This document shows, piece by piece, positions 1 through 9,500 of a stretch of 64,000 nt of DNA. A program made the translations under genes and the position numbers. The stretch is from positions 8,816 to 72,815 of the forward strand of contig JBBRMK010000006.1 in the NCBI GenBank assembly GCA_038230875.1, read 5' to 3'. The stretch's first letter is position 1; the number at the start of each line of letters is the position of its first letter. Under the pieces are notes generated by a model. That model did no database searches, was not told where the DNA came from, and was given only the letters and a program-made list of their open reading frames with translations. Source of the stretch: Pseudanabaena sp038230875. GTDB taxonomy: Bacteria > Cyanobacteriota > Cyanobacteriia > Pseudanabaenales > Pseudanabaenaceae.

Positions 1-2
1 AC

Positions 3-386
3 TTGACCCAAACTCACCAGCAAATGCAATGCGATCTTGCTTTGATCATGTGTGATCCTGATTGGAAAGTAAAAACTGGTCAAGAAATTTTTGTATTTAT
101 ACATCGCCCAAATGAAGACTATTCCGCTCTACTCCAACGTTGGCGACAAGTAGAAGTCACTCTTGGTGAAGAATACTATTGGCTCTTGCCTTGGAAGCAT
201 CGCAGCATCATTAGCGATCGCGGGGAGTACCATTATCCTTTGTTTGTAACCCTTGACTATTCTCCAGCTCGCATTACCAAGGGCTTAGAAGGTGCATCAC
301 TTCCTCATGTCAAAAGTTCGCTTCCTGAGATCGAGCCTGACACCGAAGAAAATCAAGAAGATCCAATTCTCGACCAAAGCTGTTAA
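3..386 (+). CDS. Hypothetical protein, 5' end outside the window
   Basis: The frame is open to the left edge and ends at a TAA at 384-386. The only initiator in view is a TTG at position 3, so this is most likely the C-terminal 127 residues of a longer protein. The visible part is soluble, without membrane segments. It has an aromatic-rich stretch (EYYWLLPWKHRS) and an acidic, low-complexity tail rich in Glu, Asp and Pro. I do not recognise a family. Codon use and a HIP1-like GCGATCGC at about 215 match the core genes, so the reading frame is probably real. Confidence 0.55.
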   Translation: MTQTHQQMQCDLALIMCDPDWKVKTGQEIFVFIHRPNEDYSALLQRWRQVEVTLGEEYYWLLPWKHRSIISDRGEYHYPLFVTLDYSPARITKGLEGASLPHVKSSLPEIEPDTEENQEDPILDQSC

Positions 387-582
387 GTTCAAGTTAGATA
401 AATTAACCTTAGACAGGAGAGTTCCGCATCTTGTCACTGATTTCCTGCTATTTATCATTTGCTATTAAGTAGCTAGGCATAAGAAAACAAACTCAAAATA
501 GGAAGTATCAAAACTAAAGAAATCGTAATAGGAATGAAGATCATCTTCTAAATCCCAGATTAAATTATCCTCAGATAACTAC

Positions 583-1041
583 CTACTTCCTATAGAAATC
601 ACCAGCAACTAAAAACTCAAAATCCTTTGATAACTGCCATATTTTGGGATATGGATGTCTGTCAAATTCTTCATCAGTTTTGAAGTCATACTCAAGTCTG
701 ATTAGCACGATTTCCCAAGCGTCATCAAAAAGCTCATCCCAATATTCGAGAATGCTGGCATTGTCTCTCACGTCGGATTCTAATTGTTGCTGTCCCCGCA
801 AAATATATAGCTCCCAGTCATGAAAGCGTTCGGGAATGTCTAGATACAAGCGTTTCATCGCATAGGTCAAAATTTTGATTAGTGATTCCCTAATCCATTT
901 TTTCTGCTCAGAAATTAAACTTTCTACTTCATCAATTAAGTTTTCTAGGTCAAGATGCTCAAAGTTTTTGTCTTTGAGTTGCTGGGTCGTGAGTTTTACC
1001 CATGCGGTAAAGTCGCGATCGTACAAGGATTTTTCTGACAT
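583..1041 (-). CDS. DUF29 family protein
   Basis: This 152-residue protein has the DUF29 pattern: an N-terminal YDRDFTAWV segment, then an acidic helix (LDLENLIDEVESL) followed by a basic-aromatic helical part (IRESLIKILTYAMKRLYL) and a tryptophan-containing region. DUF29 proteins are soluble, abundant in cyanobacteria and of unknown function; many occur near toxin-antitoxin or mobile genes. A second, divergent member lies at 31018-31452. The ATG at 1039-1041 fits the usual DUF29 start a few residues before the YDxDF motif. No partner gene is adjacent. Confidence 0.75.
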   Translation of the reverse strand: MSEKSLYDRDFTAWVKLTTQQLKDKNFEHLDLENLIDEVESLISEQKKWIRESLIKILTYAMKRLYLDIPERFHDWELYILRGQQQLESDVRDNASILEYWDELFDDAWEIVLIRLEYDFKTDEEFDRHPYPKIWQLSKDFEFLVAGDFYRK

Positions 1042-1402
1042 AATTTTGAGGTGTAAAGGGATATAATATTGACTTTTAGCGAGTAGAATAGGATAAGATT
1101 GATGATGTATCTAGCTAGATAATGATCGTAGTAGAGATCAAAAAAGACGACTTGCTCAGCCGTGTGCCTAGTAAGAGTCGTGATTACCCAGAGGGAAAAA
1201 GCCTTGGTTGACGATCACTATAATCTCTTATTCCATAAAGAATTTTAAATAAGGGTTGCCAATTGGTAGCCCTTATATCATTTTGTATGAACACCATAAT
1301 CTCTCCTTAGTTGTTCGACATTTTAACCACATTTTTTGTGCTATACAGGAGATGGCTTACAAGGTTTTTATAGCTAAATTGCACGAATGTTTTAGGAAAA
1401 TT
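1042..1402. other. Intergenic region without a recognised gene
   Basis: These 361 bases separate the divergent DUF29 and Rpn-type genes. A 29-codon frame (1122-1211) is open but unrecognised. No tRNA, strong hairpin or convincing promoter stands out. Confidence 0.4.
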
Positions 1403-2251
1403 ATGGTGGCGAAATACTTTAATCCTTATACTGATTTTGGCTTTAAGAAACTGTTTGGCGAAGAAGGCAGTAAAGATTTACTCATCGATTTTCTCAATCA
1501 ACTTTTACCAATACATCATCAAATCCAACAATTAGCATTTAAAAATTCTGAAAATCTTGCTGACACCATATCAGAACGTAAAGCTATTTTTGATATTTAC
1601 TGCGAAAGCAAAACTGGTGATAAGTTTATTGTGGAAATGCAAAAAGCAAAAATCAAGCATTTCAAAGATCGAGCCTTATTCTATTCCACATTCCCTATTC
1701 GAGAACAGTCGGAAAAAGGAGATTGGAATTTTTATTTATTACCAATCTATTTTATTGCAATATTGGATTTTGAGTACGATGAACATACCACACCCAAGTT
1801 TAGGCGCGATGTATGTCTTAAAGACCAAGATGGAGATATATTCTTCGATAAATTAAATTTTAAATTTTTACAAATGCCGCTATTCAATAAACAAGAAAAT
1901 GAACTGGTAACTCACTTCGATAAATGGCTGTATTTTTTAAAGAACCTAGAAAGTTTTAATCACATACCCGCAATACTCAATGAACCGATCTTTCAAAAAG
2001 GATTTGAAATCGCCGAAATATCGCACTTAGATCTAGAGCAGTATGAACAATATAAAAAGAGTTTAGTCCAGTATTTAGAAGTGAAAAATGTATTTGATAC
2101 AGCTTTTGAAGAAGGTGAAAAGATCGGTATTGAGAAGGGTATTGAGAAGGGTATTGAGAAAGTTGCCAAAGCATTGAAAGAGCAAAATGTAGCAATAGAA
2201 ATCATTGCCGAATCAACTGGGTTATCATACGAAGTTATTAGTAGGATTTAA
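1403..2251 (+). CDS. Rpn-family recombination-promoting nuclease / PD-(D/E)XK putative transposase
   Basis: The protein opens with the family hallmark MVAKYFNPYTDFGFKKLFGEE, followed by the PD-(D/E)XK-type core in which an Asp (FDIYCES) and a Glu-x-Gln (FIVEMQKAK) form the likely metal site. The C-terminus has a short repeated KGIE unit and ends in a helix (LSYEVISRI) typical of these proteins. Relatives (Rpn/YhgA, PDDEXK_2) are DNA endonucleases that stimulate RecA-independent recombination. I chose the ATG at 1403, preceded by AGGAAAA, over the longer frame from 1256 because the extra 49 residues are absent from the family pattern. At 282 residues the length is normal. Confidence 0.85.
   Translation: MVAKYFNPYTDFGFKKLFGEEGSKDLLIDFLNQLLPIHHQIQQLAFKNSENLADTISERKAIFDIYCESKTGDKFIVEMQKAKIKHFKDRALFYSTFPIREQSEKGDWNFYLLPIYFIAILDFEYDEHTTPKFRRDVCLKDQDGDIFFDKLNFKFLQMPLFNKQENELVTHFDKWLYFLKNLESFNHIPAILNEPIFQKGFEIAEISHLDLEQYEQYKKSLVQYLEVKNVFDTAFEEGEKIGIEKGIEKGIEKVAKALKEQNVAIEIIAESTGLSYEVISRI
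2109..2163 (+). repeat. In-frame micro-repeat of the KGIE coding unit
   Basis: Within the 3' part of the Rpn-type gene a 12-base unit (gagaagggtatt) is repeated in tandem and encodes iterated (E)KGI. Such variable Glu-Lys-Gly-Ile repeats are common near the C-terminus of this family and are prone to slippage without frame loss. Confidence 0.6.
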
Positions 2252-2291
2252 GCCAAGCTTTTTAAGGGGAATTGAGGGGGATCTAAACTTC

Positions 2292-4664
2292 TCAAACACG
2301 CTCTAACTCCTCTTGAATTTTTGCTAGGAGTTCTTCGCAGTCTTTGACTAAAGGAATGCCAAGTTCTTGGGAGAGAGTGAGGGCGGCTTGGCAATGGGTG
2401 AGGGCGAGTTGGGGTTGATTGGTTTGATGGGCGATTTCGGCAAGAGATTTGAAACTCTCGGCGGTTAACTTTTTGAAGTTAATCTCTTGGGAAATGACTA
2501 AGGATTCTTGGATTTTGATTTCTGCTTCGCTGTATTGTTCTAGTTTAATCAATGCTTCACCCATGTTATATAAAGAATATGCTACCCCTCGCCGATCGCT
2601 AATTTCGTCACTGATGTCGTGAAATTGCTGGAAGTGGGAGATCGCCTTTTCATGCTCCCCTAACGAGTCATAACAAACTCCCAGATTGCCTAATGACCTT
2701 GCCACCCCTTACCGATTTCCGATTTCCTTACTGATGTTGTGATCTTTCTGGTTGAGAGCGATCGCCTTTTCATACTCCCCTAACGAGTAATAACAACTAC
2801 CCATATTACCTAAAGAAATTGCAACCTCTCGCTGAACTCCCCTTTCCTCACTGATGTCGTGATATTGCTGGAAGTGGGAGAGCGCCTTTTCATACTGCCC
2901 TAACGACTTATAACAAAATCCCAGATTGCCTAAAGACCTTGCCACCCCTTTCCGATCTCCCATTTTCTTACTGATGTCGAGATATTGCTGGTTGAGGGCG
3001 ATCGCTTTTTCATACTGCCCCAAGGAATAATAACAAAGTCCCAAACGGTTTAACGATTTACGATGACAATCTTGTTCCCGTTGACTTCCTGCGATTACCT
3101 GCTCATATAACTGCGCTTCCTGACGATAAAACCCTTGTAAATGCAGAAATAGATCAACCGATTTATTTTTCCCTTCTCCTCCTCGTTCCTCATTCAAAAT
3201 ATCAAAAGCTAACTGCCATTCTCCCAATTCCCCTGCATGGTAAAACCCCTCTAAATACGCCGTCAAATCCTCCAACGATTCCCAATGTGGCGCAAGTAAA
3301 TGTGCCGAAAAATAATCCAACGCCGCCTGATGCGCCGATCGCAACAACTCAGAATCCGCTTGCTGTTGCACCACCATCGAAATTAAAGGCAAAAACTGAA
3401 ACCGTCGCGGTTTTCCCTTGAGCGGTTCGGGGGGAAACTCCTGCAACAAAGACAAACGAGCTAAATACCGTAACTCTGCCTCCGTTACCTCGGCAGTTAA
3501 CCCTTGAGCTAACCCTAGATCAAAAATCCCTCGCAATACCGATAACCGCTTTAAAATATCCCCTAGCCTTGCCGACAATCGCGCTAAACTCGCCGCGACC
3601 ACTTCCCTGACACAGGTTTCCGTATCACGGTGATAACCCTCCACCGTAAACAAATCCAAGCCCAAATTTTCCGCCTCTGTCACACAAACCCCTTCCCCCA
3701 ACTCCTCCCGCATCCAACTCGATACCAGTTGCATCAAGAGAGGATGCCGATCCATTCGGTTGACAAAATGGGCTAATTCCTCATGCGTTCCCGTTAATCT
3801 ATAGTCTTCCGTCACCAAACGTATCGCATCGGCTTCGGCTAACCCCTTTAGGGTTAACCAATAACAACGCGGTAGCAAATTGGCGCTAAACACTGGCTGT
3901 TCCCGACTGGTGAGTAGTAGCTTACTGTTACTCCCATTCCCTAACCATTGGCTCAAAAATTGACCATAAATCGACTTCCCTTCTGCTGGTATTACCGTTT
4001 CCATATTGTCCAACACCAACAAATAAGGCTCGGCGATTAACCCTTCGACGATCTGCCCAATTAGCGTCTCTTCATCCCATTTCTCATCATAATCTCGTCC
4101 CAACTGCTCTAATAACCATCGCCCAAATTGCGCCAAAGGGTAAGGCTGGATAAAACTCACCCACAACACCCGCCAATCAGTGGTTAACTGCTCTTTGAAT
4201 TTCACCGCTAAAGCCGACTTACCATAGCCTCCTGCGGCGGTCATCCCGATTAAACGTATTTTGTCATTGCTTAGGGCGGTTTGTAGTTCCTTGATTTCAT
4301 CCTGTCGTCCCTGCCATTTATCCACAGGCGGGGGTGTTGTATTCAGGGTTGCGGCGATCGCAACGGGTTGAGAAGTTTGACGAGACTTAGAGGAATACCA
4401 TTCCTTCGGATCAACAATCTCCGTGACCTCTAAATCCAAAGCCTTACAAATCGCAAGGACGCAATCTCGATCAATGCCTTCACCCTTAAAAAATCGTCTT
4501 ACGGTTCTTGGATCAACTGAAGGTTGAGAGTTCTTAGAAAAACGATAAGCAATACCTTCAAAAGTCAAACGGGTTCCATCCGCTTTGCCAGCCGCTTTAA
4601 CCTCACCAAGTTTTTGCAGTCCTGCAACCGTTGCGGCGATCCCTCTAGTGCGCTGTATAGGCAT
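2292..4664 (-). pseudogene. STAND NTPase with C-terminal TPRs, interrupted by one in-frame TAA
   Basis: Residues 1-70 form a predicted DNA-binding or adaptor-like helical domain (VDPRTVRRFFKGEGIDRDCVLAICKALDL). A STAND/NB-ARC-like NTPase follows, with Walker A AAGGYGKSAL near residue 145 and Walker B YLLVLDNME, then a winged-helix-like part and TPR repeats (SLGNLGxCYxSLGxYEKA). The first frame stops at 2709-2711 (TAA) in the middle of the TPRs. The same frame resumes without a gap at codon 2706 and adds 137 residues of matching TPR sequence ending at 2292. The corresponding codon in the neighbouring repeat is AAA (DRKGVARSLGNLG), so one A-to-T change explains the break. The truncated 651-residue product keeps the NTPase and several TPRs and may still fold. 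STAND proteins act as regulated switches in signalling, immunity or cell death; no effector domain is recognisable here. Confidence 0.85.
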
Positions 4665-4832
4665 GGCTCAACTAAGTTTTGCTGACTGTGTTGATTTAGT
4701 TTAACTCAATTTAAAGAGGACAGAAAAGGCAGTTAAGAGAATTTTGTTATCTGCCTTAACTCGTCTGGAAGTTTCATGTCATTTTTTCGATGATGGCATT
4801 GTCAACTTTACAGAGAACTTCTCTATGACTCC

Positions 4833-4941
4833 CTTACAACGATTTGTTAAGCTCGTAATCATTGCCAACCTATTGTTATTCCCGCCAACACAGAGACGAA
4901 CTTTCTTACAACGATTTGTTAAGTTCGTAATCATTGCCAAC
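4833..4941 (-). repeat. Pair of 37-bp direct repeats spaced like a minimal CRISPR unit
   Basis: Positions 4833-4869 and 4905-4941 are identical at 36 of 37 bases and are separated by 35 bases. Read on the minus strand each begins GTTGGCAATG and ends GTTGTAAG. The 3' part can form a hairpin, CTTA(A)CAA-ATCG-TTGTAAG, with one bulged A. A weaker GTTGACAATG at 4797-4806 could be a degenerate third copy. Repeat and spacer lengths fit CRISPR arrays, but there are only two good copies and no cas genes in the window, so this is CRISPR-like at most; a simple duplicated intergenic element is the alternative. Confidence 0.5.
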
Positions 4942-5055
4942 ACATTACTGCATCTTTTCTCCTCTATCGGTTTAAAGCTCGATTTAGCCCACTCTTTTAA
5001 AGAGTCTCCTCTCGTACCACCTAGTCAAACTTGCACCAAGCAACCCTAGCCAGAC

Positions 5056-5119
5056 AGATCGCCGACTTTTTTCTAAGCAAGCAAAGACGATTTGCAAATT
5101 TACAAAAAGTCGGCGATCT
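5056..5119. repeat. 16-bp perfect inverted repeat, 32-nt loop
   Basis: Arms AGATCGCCGACTTTTT (5056-5071) and its exact complement at 5104-5119 flank 32 bases in the gap before upp. It could act as a bidirectional terminator (T-run on each strand) or be a small mobile palindrome. Confidence 0.6.
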
Positions 5120-5244
5120 TAACCTTTGCTTTTTAACTTTTCTTATGCTTACCTACTTAATCAAAACTCAAAGCAAGGTAAAATTATAATTTGAGGCGCT
5201 TTAGGCTCCTCCTCATCTAAAATATTAGAATTAAGAACAAATCA

Positions 5245-5895
5245 ATGGCTTCTCAATTACGCGTATACGTTCCACCTCATCCTGTCATTCGTCATTGGCT
5301 AACCATAGCGCGGGAGAAGCATACACCAGTTCCATTGTTTCGGACAGCGATGAGTGAGATGGGGAAATGGCTGACCTATGAAGCAGTTCGTGAATTTTTG
5401 CCAGTTCAGGAAGTGAATGTAGAAACTCCAGTGGGAACTGCATCAGGACAGCTACTTGATGGTTCTATTCCTTTGGCTTTTGTACCAATTTTACGAGCTG
5501 GATTGTCGATGCTCGAAGGATGTCAAACATTACTACCAACAGCGAATGTTTATCATTTAGGCTTAGTTCGTAATGAGGAAACTCTGGAAGCTAGTTGCTA
5601 TCTAAATCGATTACCAGAAAGATTTGAGCCGCAGACACACATTTTTATTGTTGAACCGATGATGGCAACTGGTGGATCAATTATTACCACTCTAAAAATG
5701 TTAACTGAGAGAGGAGCCGATGCTTCCTTAATTCGGATTATTAATGCCTTATGTGCGCCGCCAGCTTTGCAACTGATTAATCAACAATTTCCTACAGTAC
5801 AAGTCTATTCAGGTTGTATTGATGAAGTTGTCAACGACCAAGGATGGATTGTGCCGGGATTAGGTGATGCGGGCGATCGCTCTTTTGGAACTTAG
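5245..5895 (+). CDS. upp: Uracil phosphoribosyltransferase
   Basis: The enzyme makes UMP from uracil and PRPP in pyrimidine salvage. The 216-residue protein has the full family pattern: an N-terminal HPVIRHWLTIAR segment, the FVPILRAGLSMLEG substrate loop, the PRPP-binding loop IFIVEPMMATGGS near residue 135, and the C-terminal uracil-binding signature PGLGDAGDRSFGT. The ATG at 5245 gives the usual length. The gene ends in TAG, 6 bp from the stop of the convergent EVE-domain gene, so the two share the 3' intergenic space. No operon partner is evident. Confidence 0.95.
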   Translation: MASQLRVYVPPHPVIRHWLTIAREKHTPVPLFRTAMSEMGKWLTYEAVREFLPVQEVNVETPVGTASGQLLDGSIPLAFVPILRAGLSMLEGCQTLLPTANVYHLGLVRNEETLEASCYLNRLPERFEPQTHIFIVEPMMATGGSIITTLKMLTERGADASLIRIINALCAPPALQLINQQFPTVQVYSGCIDEVVNDQGWIVPGLGDAGDRSFGT

Positions 5896-5901
5896 CAGAA
5901 A

Positions 5902-6315
5902 TTAGCTTTGGGCATTAGCAAGCTTTAAAATTTTTTGCCAATGCGTCTCTGATACGGGGACAACTGAAAGGCGGCTGATCCGAATCAGGTCAAAGCCTTC
6001 AAAATCGGGATCTTGTTTGATTTGAGCAAGGGTGACAGGCTGAGGTAGCGATCGCACGGCAATGACATCAACCACCGCGCGTTTAGGATCATTTAATTTG
6101 GGATCGATATAGGGTGCACTAATCACCTCAGCGATCCCCATAGCTCGTCTTTCATCACCTGTGTGATAAATCAGGGCAAGATCCTTTGGTTGCATGGTGC
6201 GGATATGTTTGAGCGCAAGATTGTTATTCACCCCATCCCAAATAGTTTGGCGATCGCGCTCTAGATCGGCGTAAGAATAAACATCGGGTTCGCTTTTTAG
6301 TAACCAGTAAGCCAT
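5902..6315 (-). CDS. EVE domain-containing protein
   Basis: The sequence AYWLLKSEPDVYSYADL...TIWDGVNNNLALKHIRTMQPKDLALIYHTG is diagnostic for the EVE domain (PUA-like fold), which binds modified bases in nucleic acids; bacterial members are often single-domain proteins of 130-160 residues. I chose the ATG at 6315 (MAYWLLKSEP), which matches the conserved start, instead of the ATG at 6336, which adds seven residues. No restriction gene is adjacent, so a housekeeping role is as likely as a link to modified-DNA defence. Its start lies about 225 bp from the glsF start, in divergent orientation. Confidence 0.88.
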   Translation of the reverse strand: MAYWLLKSEPDVYSYADLERDRQTIWDGVNNNLALKHIRTMQPKDLALIYHTGDERRAMGIAEVISAPYIDPKLNDPKRAVVDVIAVRSLPQPVTLAQIKQDPDFEGFDLIRISRLSVVPVSETHWQKILKLANAQS

Positions 6316-6427
6316 TTTTAAAGACATTTGCAACAATGCACAGTATACAGATCATAGACGAGGATAGTTTGCGCCATCTCTATGATCACTACAAAATATG
6401 ATCCCTACAGAATTACACTCAAAAAGT

Positions 6428-6468
6428 GTAGTAACTAGAACACAAGTAAAATTCTTGTGGTTTATAAT
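6428..6468 (+). promoter_or_regulatory. Candidate NtcA-activated promoter of glsF
   Basis: GTA-N8-AAC at 6428-6441 matches five of the six fixed bases of the NtcA consensus GTA-N8-TAC. It is followed after 21 bases by a perfect TATAAT at 6463-6468, the spacing of class II NtcA promoters (activator site replacing the -35 box). Nitrogen control of a GOGAT gene is biologically sensible. The one mismatch keeps this tentative. Confidence 0.5.
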
Positions 6469-6540
6469 TAATAACGCCCCACTCAGCAATCAAATTAGAC
6501 AATTTTTGTTGAAATTTTTGCTTTGCGTTATATTTTTTTG

Positions 6541-9500
6541 ATGGCAACGAATAATCCGATGAAAGTGAGTCGCGTGAATACAAGTCAGTCTAATCAGTCT
6601 TTAACTTCTAATCTGATCCAAGGTCCCTATTGGCTAGTCGAAGAGCGTGATGCCTGTGGGGTGGGATTTATTGCAGACAAAGAAGGTCGAGCTAGCCATA
6701 AAATATTGAGCAATGCTCTCAAAGCTTTGACTTGTATGGAGCATCGTGGCGGTTGTAGCGCTGACCAAGATTCTGGCGATGGGGCAGGGGTGATGACGGC
6801 GATTCCTTGGGCCCTTTTGCAGAAAGAAATGCCTGAAATCGATCCTGAACATTCAGTATTAGGAATGTTCTTTTTACCGAGAGAAAGCGATCGCGCGGCT
6901 CTATGTCGCGAAGTTACGGAAAGAATTGCTAAAGAAGAAGGTTTGAAACTTCTGCGCTGGCGAATCGTGCCTGTGCAATCACAAGTTTTGGGGATGCAGG
7001 CTAAGTCAAATCAGCCGCAGATCGAGCAAGCGGTTTTCGTGGCTGACGCGGATCGCCAAAATCTTGCTGAACTAGAAAGAGCGATTTACATTACCCGCCG
7101 TCGGATTAAGCTCGAAGCCAAAAAGTTATTCCCGAATATGAGTGGTGAATTTTATGTTCCCTCTCTATCTAACGTCACCGTTATTTATAAAGGGATGGTG
7201 CGTTCAGCAGTTCTCGATGCTTTTTACGATGATTTAAGAAATCCTGATTATATTTCGGCTTACGCAATCTATCATCGTCGTTTTAGCACCAATACTCTAC
7301 CCAAATGGCCGCTGGCTCAGCCAATGCGTTTTCTTGGTCACAATGGCGAAATTAATACCTTGCAAGGAAATAAAAATTGGTTCTTGGCAAGACAAGGTGA
7401 TCTCGCGCATCCAAATTGGGTTAATGCCAAAGGCGATCGCATCAAGGACATATTGCCAATTCTTAAGGCTGATGAAAGCGACTCGGCGACGCTCGATCAT
7501 GTTTTTGAATTGCTGATTGAGACAGGGCATAGTCCTCTTGAAGCGATCATGATCCTTGTGCCAGAAGCGTATGAAAATCAACCAGATTTAAGCGATCGCC
7601 CCGAAATTGTCGATTTCTATGAATATTACAGTGGCTTGCAAGAAGCATGGGATGGACCAGCACTATTAGCATTTAGTGATGGCAAGATTGTCGGTGCGGC
7701 GCTTGATCGGAATGGATTGCGTCCCGCTCGTTACATGATTACTCGCGATGGCATGGTGATTGTTAGTTCGGAAGCGGGCACTGTAGATATTCCTGAAGTG
7801 GATATTATCGAAAAAGGTCGCCTTGGACCGGGGCAGATGATCGCTGTCGATTTGCAGACCAATGAAATTCTCTATAACTGGGAAATTAAAGAACGGGTTG
7901 CCAAGGCGCATCCTTATGGTGAATGGATTAAGCAATATCGCAAGAATCTGGAAGTGAAGCCATTTTACGAAGCAACAACTTTAGATGAGCAGCATCTTCT
8001 TACGTATCAGACCGCCTTTGGCTACACGCTCGAAGATGTGGAAATGGTCGTGGAAGCGATGGCGCAAGATGGTAAAGAGCCTGTGTTCTGTATGGGGGAT
8101 GATGCGCCTCTAGCAGTGCTTTCGCAGCGTCCGCATTTGCTCTATGACTATTTCAAGCAACGCTTTGCCCAAGTAACCAATCCACCGATCGATCCTCTCC
8201 GTGAAGGAACGGTGATGTCTTTAGCGATGTGTTTAGGGGAAAGAGCGAACTTGCTCTTAGCTACGCCTGAAGCCGCAAACCAGATTAAGGTGCAGAGTCC
8301 TGTTATTAATGAAGCAGAACTTGAAGAGTTACAGAATTTAGGTTTCGATTCGATCAAGTTGGAGATGCTCTTCGCAATATCGGCAGGTGCCGAAAGTCTT
8401 AAAGACGCGATCGCTAAGCTGAGTGAGGCATCTGTAGCTGCCGTGCGCGGCGGTGCAAAATTGGTGATTTTAAGCGATCGCAATCTGAGTGCAGAGAATG
8501 CGTATATTCCGCCTTTGTTAGCAGTAGGAGCAGTTCATCATCGCCTTAGTGCAGAAGGGCTGCGGATGAAAGCTTCGATTGTGGTAGAAACGGCGCAATG
8601 TTGGAGTACCCATCATTTTGCTTGCTTGATTGGTTACGGAGCCAGCGCAATTTGTCCTTATTTAGCATTTGAGACGACACGCCAATGGTGGGGTAAAGCG
8701 AAGACTCAAATGCAGATGCAGCAAGGTAAAATCAAGAATCTGAGCATTACTCAAGTTCAAGATAGTTATCGCAAAGCAGTCGAAGGCGGCTTATTAAAGA
8801 TTCTCTCAAAGATGGGGATTTCGCTCTTGTCCAGTTATAGCGGCGCTCAGATTTTTGAAGCGATCGGAATTGGCGAAGAAGTCGTTACTAACTGCTTTAA
8901 AGGAACAGTTTCGCGGGTTGGTGGCGTGAACTTTGCAGATATTGCTTCTGAGTTGCTCAGCTTCCACTCTCAAGCTTTCCCTGAATTGCACCACAAGAAA
9001 CTCGAAAACTATGGATTTATCCAGTATCGTCCTACAGGTGAATACCATACGAACAGCCCCGAAATGGCTAAAGCGCTGCATAAAGCGGTCGCTGGTGATG
9101 GCTATGATCATTATGAAGTTTACAAAACTCAGTTACAAAATCGTACACCGACCGCTCTAAGGGACTTGTTAGAATTTAAGAGCGATCGCTCTAGTATTTC
9201 ACTGGAAGAAGTCGAACCTATTGCGGAAATTCTCAAACGATTCTGTACAGGAGCAATGTCTCTGGGTGCGTTGAGTCGTGAAGCTCATGAAGTCCTTGCG
9301 ATCGCGATGAATCGAGTCGGTGGTAAGTCCAACTGTGGCGAAGGCGGCGAAGATCCGATCCGTTATCTGCCAATTAACGATGTCGATGCGAATGGTATTT
9401 CTGCTTCTTTTCCACATCTCAAAGGTTTAGAAAATGGCGACAGCGCTAACTCGGCGATCAAACAGATTGCATCGGGACGCTTTGGGGTAACTCCTTCTTA

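Noticed and set aside
1122..1211. 29-codon frame MIVVEIKKDDLLSRVPSKSR...
   Set aside because: Composition is plausible, but it is too short to support without homologues.
4744..5049. 101-codon open frame over the repeat pair
   Set aside because: Its peptide is mainly a translation of the 37-bp direct repeats (LQRFVKLVIIAN twice), with no ribosome-binding site or family.
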